The position numbers were made by a program, and so were the translations under genes. Of a stretch of 39,282 nucleotides of DNA, positions 33,144 through 39,282 are shown in pieces (the first letter of the stretch is position 1; each line of letters starts with the position of its first letter). Source of the DNA: an uncultured Spartobacteria bacterium (lineage in GTDB: Bacteria; Verrucomicrobiota; Verrucomicrobiia; Chthoniobacterales; UBA6821); the NCBI GenBank assembly GCA_903847935.1, contig CAINEX010000140.1:1-39282 (forward strand), given 5' to 3'. The notes below the pieces were generated by a model. It was given only the letters and a program-made list of their open reading frames with translations, had not been told where the DNA came from and searched no databases.

Positions 33144-34832
33144 TCAGGTGTATTTGAGGACCTCGTCGATTGTCGTTATCCCCTCGAAGATACATCGCAA
33201 GCCATCTGCCCGGAGCGTGCTCATTCCGAGTTCCATGGCCTTCTGTCTCATCACGACATTCGGTGCGCGATCATTGATCAGAGCCCTGATGGGATCTGAG
33301 ACTTTTAGCAGTTCATAGAGTCCCTTTCTTCCCTTGTAGCCGGTGTGATTGCACTCGGGGCAACCCTTGCCAAAGTAGAAGGTCTTGTCGCCGATATCGT
33401 ACGGGGAGAGTCCTAGTTGAGAGAGAAGCGCCTCGTCGGGTTCGTAGGAGACCTTGCATTTCGGGCAGATTCTTCTCACCAGCCGCTGAGCCAGCACCCC
33501 TTCCAGTGAGGCGGAAATCATGAAGGGTTCTACCCCCATGTCGACCAGTCGGGAGATAGCCCCAGTCGAGTCGTTTGTATGAAGCGTCGTGAAGACAAGA
33601 TGTCCCGGAAGAGAGGCCTGGATGGCAATCTGGGCCGTTTCCAGATCGCGGGTTTCTCCGATCATGATCCTGTCGGGATCCTGTCGGAGGAAGGCCCTGA
33701 GGACCCGTGAGAAGGTCAGGCCGATGGCTTCGTTGACCGGTACCTGCATGATTCCGTCGATCTCATATTCCACGGGATCTTCCGCAGTCAGCAGTTTTGA
33801 GTCGATGGTGTTGATCTTGTTAAGGCAGGCGTAGAGGGTCGTGGTCTTGCCGGATCCCGTCGGTCCCGTGACGATGAAGATCCCGTTGGGTTTCTGAATG
33901 GCCTCCAAAATATACTCGTGGACGTCGGGAGGCATCTGGAGGGTCTCCAGATCGAGTTGGACGGCGCTACGGTCCAGAACGCGCAGAACAACGCTTTCCC
34001 CAAACTGGGTCGGCAGTGTCGAGACACGGAGATCAACTGTCTTTCCCTGGATCTGACGCTGAATGCGACCATCCTGCGGCACTCGTCTTTCGGCGATATT
34101 CAGATTGGCCATGACCTTAACGCGCGAAATGACGGGGAGAGCCAGATGACGAGGAGGAGGCTCCATCTCATAAAGCGCGCCATCCACGCGGTAGCGGATC
34201 TTGAACTCCTTCTCAAAGGGCTCGAAATGGATATCGCTGGCCTGGGCCTGCACGGCTCGGTCCAGGATCAGGTCCACATACCGGATGATGGGTGTTGAGT
34301 TGGCCTCGGCTGCCGCTGCGGCCGCGTTAAACTCCTCTTCTGATTCCAGTGTGATGACACCCGTATTCCGGAGTTGGCCCAGAACGTCTTCCATGGAGGT
34401 GTCTTCGGAGCCATAATGCTTTTTAATCAGTTCCTCGACCTGCTTCCTGGCAGCCACGACTTGGATGATTTCCCGATTCAGGGTGAAGCGGATGTCCTCC
34501 AACGCCTGAATATCCAGACAATTGGCAAGTGCCACGGTGAGTTGGTTGCCGGAGGCGGATACCGGGATGACCTCGTGAAGCCTGGCCATTCCAGCAGGAA
34601 TCAATTGGAGCAACGCAGGCGTCGGCTCAAACTCCGCCAGATCCATGGCATCGACACCAAGTTCCGAAGCCATGATCCTTGCGAAGGAGAGGTGGTCTGC
34701 GATCCCCTGCTCCTCCATGATCTCGTCGATCTGTCTTCCAGTGTTGGTGGCTTCTGTCAGCAACTCCTCACCCGTGACTTCGCTCAGCGCTCCCGAGCGT
34801 TTGAAAATATCGATGACTTGTTGAGGATTCAT
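33144..34832 (-). CDS. GspE/PilB-type secretion or type IV pilus ATPase (second of a tandem pair)
   Basis: The 562-residue protein has an N-terminal MshEN-like region (QQVIDIFKRSGALSEVTGEELL...VDAMDLAEFEPTPALLQLIP), a linker, then the ATPase: RYRVDGALYEMEPPP, LRVSTLPTQFGESVVLRVLD, Walker A VTGPTGSGKTTTLY and Walker B-type IMIGETRDLETAQIAIQASLPGHLVFTTLHTND. A four-Cys zinc site is split as CPKC...CPEC before the last helical segment. It powers type II secretion or pilus extension at the inner membrane. Its start (34832) lies 7 bp after the stop of the upstream paralogue. No pilin, PilC or PilQ gene is visible nearby, so the partner system must be elsewhere. Confidence 0.92.
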   Translation of the reverse strand: MNPQQVIDIFKRSGALSEVTGEELLTEATNTGRQIDEIMEEQGIADHLSFARIMASELGVDAMDLAEFEPTPALLQLIPAGMARLHEVIPVSASGNQLTVALANCLDIQALEDIRFTLNREIIQVVAARKQVEELIKKHYGSEDTSMEDVLGQLRNTGVITLESEEEFNAAAAAAEANSTPIIRYVDLILDRAVQAQASDIHFEPFEKEFKIRYRVDGALYEMEPPPRHLALPVISRVKVMANLNIAERRVPQDGRIQRQIQGKTVDLRVSTLPTQFGESVVLRVLDRSAVQLDLETLQMPPDVHEYILEAIQKPNGIFIVTGPTGSGKTTTLYACLNKINTIDSKLLTAEDPVEYEIDGIMQVPVNEAIGLTFSRVLRAFLRQDPDRIMIGETRDLETAQIAIQASLPGHLVFTTLHTNDSTGAISRLVDMGVEPFMISASLEGVLAQRLVRRICPKCKVSYEPDEALLSQLGLSPYDIGDKTFYFGKGCPECNHTGYKGRKGLYELLKVSDPIRALINDRAPNVVMRQKAMELGMSTLRADGLRCIFEGITTIDEVLKYT

Positions 34833-34839
34833 GACGTTT

Positions 34840-36495
34840 TCAATGAGTGTCTCCCATGGTGCTTGAAATGACCTCTTCCGCAGTGGTCAGCCCGGCCAGC
34901 ACCTTCCGGATCCCATCCTCGCGCAAGGTCCTCATTCCGAGTTCCCTGGTCCTGTGGCGGATTTGGAGGGTCGTGGCACTCCTGTTAATCATCTGCCGGA
35001 TCTCATCATCGACCACAAAGATTTCGAAGATGCCCATCCGTCCGCGAAATCCTTTGCCCCTGCATTTTTGGCATCCCACGGAAGTCATCGGTGTGGCTTT
35101 GGAGAGTTGGCCAGCATCCAGATTGAGTGATCTGATCTCGTAGTCGGTGAGTTCGCAGGGCTTTTTACAGTGGGGGCAGAGTTTACGGACAAGCCGTTGT
35201 GCCATGACCGCTCTGAGGGCGCTGGAGACAAGGAATGGCTGGACACCGATATCGACGAGTCGGGCCACCGCGGAAGGTGCGTCGTTGGTGTGAAGAGTGG
35301 AGAGAACCAGGTGTCCCGTCAGGGAGGCATTGATGGCAATCTGGGCGGTTTCCTTATCACGGATCTCGCCAACCATGATGATATTGGGGGCCTGTCGGAG
35401 CATCGATCTAAGAGCGGCTGGAAATGTCATTCCGACCTCCGAATTCACCTGCACCTGGTTGATTCCGGTCATCTGGTACTCGACCGGTTCCTCAACGGTG
35501 ATGATCTTTCGATCGGGCCTGTTCATATAATTGAGGCAGGCGTAAAGGGTGGTCGTTTTTCCTGATCCGGTAGGTCCCGTCACCAGGATAATGCCATCCG
35601 GTAGTTTCACGAGGCGCTCGAACATGGCCTGGTCGTCACTTAGGAAACCGAGCTCCGGAAGACCCAGCATGAGCGATGATTTGTCCAGAATACGCATCAC
35701 GACACTCTCCCCGTGAACGGTCGGGACGGTCGACACACGCAGATCGACAGTCTTGTCCCCAATCTTTACCTGGATGCGACCATCCTGAGGCACGCGCTTT
35801 TCCGCAATGCTCATCGATCCGGTCATGATCTTGAGTCGGCTGATGATGGCCCCTTGGAGTTTTTTCGGCGGGCTCTGGACCTCCTGAAGGTTACCGTCGA
35901 TCCTGAAGCGGACCCGTAGGGATTTCTCAAGTGGCTCGATGTGAATATCACTGGCCCGATTGTTCTGGGCCTCGAAAAGAAGGCTCGAGACAAGCTGGAT
36001 AATCGGCGCGTCGTCCTCGGTTTCATCACCCGTATCCAAGGCAAAGCTAGTTCCCAAACCCTCCAGTTCCCTCGGATAGAGCCGTTCCAGTTTTTCGGCG
36101 ATCTGTGAAGGGACCGCACAGACGAACTCCACAGGACGATTGAGCACGAATCCCAGGCTGTCGAAAGCCTCGAAGTCGAGCGGGTCGGAGATGGCCAGCA
36201 CCAGGGATCCATCGTGTTCGGAAACGGGGATCGTTTTGTACCTGCGGGCCGTTTCAGCCGGCAGTTGGGCGAGCAGTTCCGGCGGTTGGGTCACTTGGGA
36301 GAGGTCGACGAACGACATTCCGTTTTGCAGGGCGAGAGTGCGGGCCACATCTTCGGCCGAGACGGTTGCCTCCCGGACGAGGAATTCGACCACACTGGCT
36401 CCCCCGCATCGGTGGGATGCATCTGCCACCTGATCGGCCGTTACCAAACCTGCGTCCTTCAGGATTTCCAGAGTGTATTCGTCGTTGGCAGGCAC
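34840..36495 (-). CDS. GspE/PilB-type secretion or type IV pilus ATPase (first of a tandem pair)
   Basis: The 551-residue protein has the same layout: N-terminal MshEN-like region (EYTLEILKDAGLVTADQVADASHR...MSFVDLSQVTQPPELLAQLP), then the ATPase with RFRIDGNLQEVQSPP, Walker A VTGPTGSGKTTTLY, IIMVGEIRDKETAQIAINASLTGHLVLSTLHTND and the CPHC...CQKC zinc site. The two ATPases are clearly homologous but differ throughout, so they are old paralogues that may drive different machines or form mixed hexamers. This is the first gene of the unit, divergent from adk across 118 bp. Confidence 0.92.
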   Translation of the reverse strand: MPANDEYTLEILKDAGLVTADQVADASHRCGGASVVEFLVREATVSAEDVARTLALQNGMSFVDLSQVTQPPELLAQLPAETARRYKTIPVSEHDGSLVLAISDPLDFEAFDSLGFVLNRPVEFVCAVPSQIAEKLERLYPRELEGLGTSFALDTGDETEDDAPIIQLVSSLLFEAQNNRASDIHIEPLEKSLRVRFRIDGNLQEVQSPPKKLQGAIISRLKIMTGSMSIAEKRVPQDGRIQVKIGDKTVDLRVSTVPTVHGESVVMRILDKSSLMLGLPELGFLSDDQAMFERLVKLPDGIILVTGPTGSGKTTTLYACLNYMNRPDRKIITVEEPVEYQMTGINQVQVNSEVGMTFPAALRSMLRQAPNIIMVGEIRDKETAQIAINASLTGHLVLSTLHTNDAPSAVARLVDIGVQPFLVSSALRAVMAQRLVRKLCPHCKKPCELTDYEIRSLNLDAGQLSKATPMTSVGCQKCRGKGFRGRMGIFEIFVVDDEIRQMINRSATTLQIRHRTRELGMRTLREDGIRKVLAGLTTAEEVISSTMGDTH

Positions 36496-36580
36496 GTTGT
36501 TGGGATGAATGTGAAAATCGATATATCGGTTCCCTGAGGAGGAATGTCAACGGGGGTGATATTGAACGATGCAATTGATT

Positions 36581-36596
36581 TCAGGCTGCGGCCTGA
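36581..36596. promoter_or_regulatory. Inverted repeat TCAGGC-TGCG-GCCTGA upstream of the adenylate-kinase gene
   Basis: A perfect 6-bp inverted repeat with a 4-base loop ends 17 bp before the ATG at 36614. It lies between a TTGATT (36575-36580) and a CATATC (36597-36602), which form a weak -35/-10 pair with 16-bp spacing. An operator within the promoter, or a leader hairpin, are both possible. A 10-bp palindrome CGATATATCG (36519-36528) lies in the same divergent region. Confidence 0.3.
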
Positions 36597-36613
36597 CATA
36601 TCGTTTCAAGAAC

Positions 36614-37216
36614 ATGGCTCGATATCGCACTATTCTTATTTTCGGAGCACCTGGAAGTGGCAAGGGAACCCAAGGCAAGATCCTTGGAAAGATTCCCGGC
36701 TTCTATCATTGCGCCTGCGGCGATGTCTTTCGCTCACTCGATCCAGCAAGTGAATTGGGCGGCGCGTTCTTGGAATATTCGAGCAAGGGGCAGCTTGTGC
36801 CCGACGAAATGACCGTACGACTCTGGCACGAGTCGATCCGCAAGACCGAGGAATCGGGCAAGTTCAAGCCGGGCCGTGACTACCTGATCCTGGATGGCAT
36901 CCCCAGGAATGTGGCCCAGTGCGAGTTGATGGAAGAGTTGATCGAAGTTCGTAGGGTTTTTCATCTCTCCTGTCCCGATCGCGACAAATTGGTGGAACGT
37001 CTCAAAAAAAGAGCCTTGCGGGATAACAGGCTTGATGATGCCAACGAGGAGGTTATCCGTAGCCGGTTGTCCACTTACGACTCGGAATCAAAACCGATGC
37101 TGCATCATTATTCGACCGTCAAGCGGCATGATATCGACGCCTCCATGACGCCTCTCGAGGTCATGTACGAGATTCTCAAGGGGTTGCTTGAGGAGACCGG
37201 GGCTTCGCCACGGTAA
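36614..37216 (+). CDS. adk: Adenylate kinase-like nucleoside monophosphate kinase, short-LID form
   Basis: The ATG at 36614 gives 200 residues and places the P-loop FGAPGSGKGTQ near the N-terminus, as in adenylate kinases; the upstream track start would add an unrelated extension. NMP-binding elements GDVFR and DGIPRNVAQ are present (the DGFPR loop has Ile for Phe). The LID is short, as RALRDNRLDDANEEVIRSRLSTY, like UMP/CMP and eukaryotic AK1-type kinases, whereas long bacterial Adk has a lid of about 38 residues. Substrate could therefore be AMP or another NMP; I give adk tentatively. It is followed by the zinc-ribbon gene after 9 bp, in the order adk-ZnR-fmt. Confidence 0.82.
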   Translation: MARYRTILIFGAPGSGKGTQGKILGKIPGFYHCACGDVFRSLDPASELGGAFLEYSSKGQLVPDEMTVRLWHESIRKTEESGKFKPGRDYLILDGIPRNVAQCELMEELIEVRRVFHLSCPDRDKLVERLKKRALRDNRLDDANEEVIRSRLSTYDSESKPMLHHYSTVKRHDIDASMTPLEVMYEILKGLLEETGASPR

Positions 37217-37225
37217 CGTGGGGTA

Positions 37226-37471
37226 ATGAGTCAGTTTGAGAGTTTCAAGGCTTCCTCACTCTTTTGTCGGAAATGTGACAAGCCCATGGCCGTAAGGGAA
37301 CAACTGCTCCTGATTCTTCCTGACAGGGAGATTCATGATTATCTTTGTTCAGGATGTGGTGCCTCCCTTGGTCAGCGTGAGGTCATGGCCGGGGAAGCTC
37401 AATCATCGCTCTTGCCGGCACGGGGTTCCGGTTTCCGTGGCGCCGCAAAACGCTTTTTCCGGGGGAAATAG
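37226..37471 (+). CDS. Small zinc-ribbon protein of unknown function
   Basis: The 81-residue protein has two CxxC pairs, FCRKCDKP (about 14-21) and LCSGCGAS (about 40-47), spaced like a zinc ribbon, followed by a basic C-terminal tail (RGAAKRFFRGK). No other domain is visible. It is 9 bp downstream of adk and 17 bp upstream of fmt, so it is in a core operon and may be a nucleic-acid-binding or metal-sensing accessory. Its function is unknown to me. Confidence 0.7.
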   Translation: MSQFESFKASSLFCRKCDKPMAVREQLLLILPDREIHDYLCSGCGASLGQREVMAGEAQSSLLPARGSGFRGAAKRFFRGK

Positions 37472-37488
37472 CCATTCATCATCACGGC

Positions 37489-38433
37489 ATGCGTATTCTC
37501 TTTGCCGGCACCGGTGACATCGGAGTTCCGACGCTTCGGTTTCTTGCGGAAAACCATGAACTTGTCGGCATACTGACGCAGCCGGATCGGCCAGCCGGAC
37601 GGCACCGTCATTTGAAGCCGCCAGCTATCAAGGAAGAGGCTGGCAGGATTGCCCGTGGGATCCCGCTTTTTCAGCCCGAGTCACCAAGACTTCCCGAGGT
37701 CCTTCCTTGGATTCAGGCTCTCAAGCCCGAGGTGATGGTAACCATGGCTTATGGACGTATCCTTCCACGGGAGATCCTGGAACTTCCCCCAATAGCATGC
37801 CTGAACATCCATGCCTCACTTTTGCCCCGACACCGCGGGGCTTCTCCGATCCAATCATCGATTGCCTGCGGGGATGAGGAGAGTGGTGTTTCCGTCATGT
37901 TCATGGCGGAGGGCCTTGATACGGGTGATGTGCTGCTTGAGAGGCGACTGTGGCTTCTCCGCCGAGAGACGGCGGGGAGCCTGTCCTTGCGACTTGCCAA
38001 TCTCGCCGCCCTCTCGCTGAGGGATGCCCTTGGACTCCTTCAGTTGGGAACCGCTCCACGGATCCCGCAGGACCATGCTCTGGCAACCGTTTGCGGTAAA
38101 ATCACCCGGGAGCATTGCAGGCTCGACTGGCGACTTCCTGCCCGGGCTTTGGAACAAAAAATCCGCTCCCTACAGCCAAGGCCGGCCGCCTTCACGACAT
38201 TGCAACTCTCCTCGGGAGCGAATGTTGTGCTGAAGGTTCATTCCGCCATCCTTGCAACGCGCTCGTCAGGAGTTCCCGGGTCACTGCTTCGTGTTGATGA
38301 CCGCGGTCTCCTAGTTGCTTGCGGGGAGGGGAGTCTCCTTCTTGGAAACATTCAACCCGAGGGAAAAGGCATCATGCATTCCTCAGCATTTATCCGGGGA
38401 CACGCATTGGAGATCGGCTCCCATCTGGGATAG
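37489..38433 (+). CDS. fmt: Methionyl-tRNA formyltransferase
   Basis: This 314-residue protein starts MRILFAGTGDIGVPTLRFL and has the formyl-transferase core: MVTMAYGRILPREIL, LNIHASLLPRHRGASPIQSSI with the Asn-His pair, and EGLDTGDVL with the catalytic Asp. The C-terminal tRNA-binding domain is present (WRLPARALEQKIRSLQPRPAAF). It transfers a formyl group from 10-formyl-THF to Met-tRNAfMet in the cytoplasm. Length is typical. No def gene is visible next to it. It lies downstream of adk and the zinc-ribbon gene; pyrH follows 82 bp after its stop. Confidence 0.95.
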   Translation: MRILFAGTGDIGVPTLRFLAENHELVGILTQPDRPAGRHRHLKPPAIKEEAGRIARGIPLFQPESPRLPEVLPWIQALKPEVMVTMAYGRILPREILELPPIACLNIHASLLPRHRGASPIQSSIACGDEESGVSVMFMAEGLDTGDVLLERRLWLLRRETAGSLSLRLANLAALSLRDALGLLQLGTAPRIPQDHALATVCGKITREHCRLDWRLPARALEQKIRSLQPRPAAFTTLQLSSGANVVLKVHSAILATRSSGVPGSLLRVDDRGLLVACGEGSLLLGNIQPEGKGIMHSSAFIRGHALEIGSHLG

Positions 38434-38515
38434 TTCCCCGATTTCTCGTTTTCGATGAGAGGGTGCGTGTGTTTTGACTTTGCGTGCATGCGATACTGGG
38501 GTTTCATGTTGCTTC

Positions 38516-39265
38516 ATGGGAGACTCAGCATCACAACCACCGAAGTTCGGCCGTATTGTTCTTAAAATCAGCGGTGAGGCGCTCAAGGAGCAGGGAAGTT
38601 CAGACAGCGTCTCTCCACAGATCGTCCAGCGTGTGGCGGCCTCGATCGCCCAGGTTCGGAGCATGGGGGTTGAAGTTGCCGTTGTGGTTGGCGGTGGCAA
38701 TATCTGGAGAGGGTTGGCAGCCAGTCATCGCGGCATGAACCGGGCGACAGCCGACTACATGGGTATGCTGGCGACGGTTATCAATGGTATGGCGCTCATG
38801 AGTGCCCTTGAGGATCTCGGTCACTCCACCCGCGTCCAGACTGCAATCCAGATGAACAACGTCGCCGAACCCTTCATCGTGCGCCGCGCGATCCGTCACC
38901 TCGAAAACGGTCACATCGTGATTTTTGTCGCTGGGACGGGAAATCCGTTTTTCTCCACCGACACCACTGCAGCCCTGAGGGCTAACGAGATCGGGGCGGA
39001 GGTCATCATGAAGGCAACGAAGGTCGACGGCATCTACGACAGCGACCCCAAGAAGAACCCAGGTGCCGTGCGTTTCGAGCGCCTCACGTACTCGGAAGCC
39101 CTTTCCCGTCGCCTTGAGGTCATGGACTCCACGGCCTTCTCACTCTGCATGGACAACGCCATGCCGATCATCGTTTTTGACATGTCGGATCCCGCGAATA
39201 TCCTCCGTGCAGTGCGAGGTGAGCCCGTCGGAACACTTGTCTCGGATGATCAACCAGCCAAATAA
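38516..39265 (+). CDS. pyrH: UMP kinase
   Basis: The ATG at 38516 gives 249 residues; the track TTG at 38474 adds an unlikely extension. Amino-acid-kinase-fold features are [17 protein letters not shown] (phosphate loop), [71 protein letters not shown], and the C-terminal [15 protein letters not shown]. This is the bacterial hexameric UMP kinase, making UDP from UMP and ATP, and it is regulated by GTP and UTP in other bacteria. It normally precedes frr, whose start may be at the window edge. Confidence 0.96.
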   Translation: MGDSASQPPKFGRIVLKISGEALKEQGSSDSVSPQIVQRVAASIAQVRSMGVEVAVVVGGGNIWRGLAASHRGMNRATADYMGMLATVINGMALMSALEDLGHSTRVQTAIQMNNVAEPFIVRRAIRHLENGHIVIFVAGTGNPFFSTDTTAALRANEIGAEVIMKATKVDGIYDSDPKKNPGAVRFERLTYSEALSRRLEVMDSTAFSLCMDNAMPIIVFDMSDPANILRAVRGEPVGTLVSDDQPAK

Positions 39266-39276
39266 CCAACACAACA

Positions 39277-39282
39277 ATGAGC
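39277..39282 (+). CDS. Start of a further gene, possibly frr (window edge)
   Basis: An ATG at 39277 opens only two codons (MS) before the window ends, 11 bp after the pyrH stop. Identity is inferred only from the common pyrH-frr order in bacteria. No protein evidence is available here. Confidence 0.3.

Noticed and set aside
38474-38515. TTG start for pyrH
   Set aside because: The extra 14 residues are unlike known UmpK N-termini; the ATG at 38516 gives a normal length.

Overview
The window most likely comes from a Verrucomicrobiota (PVC-group) chromosome of moderately high GC. This is inferred from gene content: runs of secreted S1-type sulfatases with GH2, GH8 and lyase-like genes, tandem GspE/PulE-type ATPases, and an adk-fmt-pyrH housekeeping block. 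It could not be checked by a database search. No rRNA, tRNA, CRISPR array, insertion sequence or phage gene was seen.

Region A (1-16.3 kb) looks like a surface-protein and glycan export island. It opens with the 3' end of a large repetitive protein whose C-terminus resembles type I secretion substrates of the RTX kind. Two heptamer-repeat arrays follow. Then come glycan-modifying genes on both strands: a GT2, two tandem DUF2827-like proteins, a GNAT-like protein, a sulfotransferase, a GT4, a parvulin-type peptidyl-prolyl isomerase followed by two putative glycosyltransferases, and a GT11 fucosyltransferase. The block ends with a minus-strand operon made of an ABC exporter (degenerate cyclic-nucleotide-binding-like domain, C39-like domain without its catalytic Cys), an FkbM methyltransferase and an HlyD adaptor. 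Parts of this region (about 4.2-5.0 kb) are visibly more AT-rich than their surroundings.

Region B (16.4-32.8 kb) is a catabolic cluster for a sulfated, uronate-containing or otherwise complex polysaccharide. On the minus strand are a pectate-lyase-fold protein, four secreted sulfatases (three of them close tandem paralogues), a GH2 hydrolase, a PL5-like alginate lyase and a HAF-repeat protein. An alpha/beta-hydrolase esterase (+) and a GH8 glucanase (-) lie next to it. No SusC/SusD pair, sulfatase-maturation enzyme or regulator is visible, apart from a small ribbon-helix-helix protein at the border.

Region C (32.8-39.3 kb) is mostly core genes: two tandem GspE/PilB-type secretion or pilus ATPases (-), then on the plus strand a short-LID adenylate kinase-like enzyme, a small zinc-ribbon protein, methionyl-tRNA formyltransferase (fmt) and UMP kinase (pyrH). 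The first two codons of a further gene, possibly frr, lie at the very end.

The main hypothesis is that region A encodes a self-contained pathway in which a giant repeat protein is folded, glycosylated, perhaps fucosylated, sulfated and methylated, and exported by a type I system. It sits beside a cluster that digests sulfated glycans.
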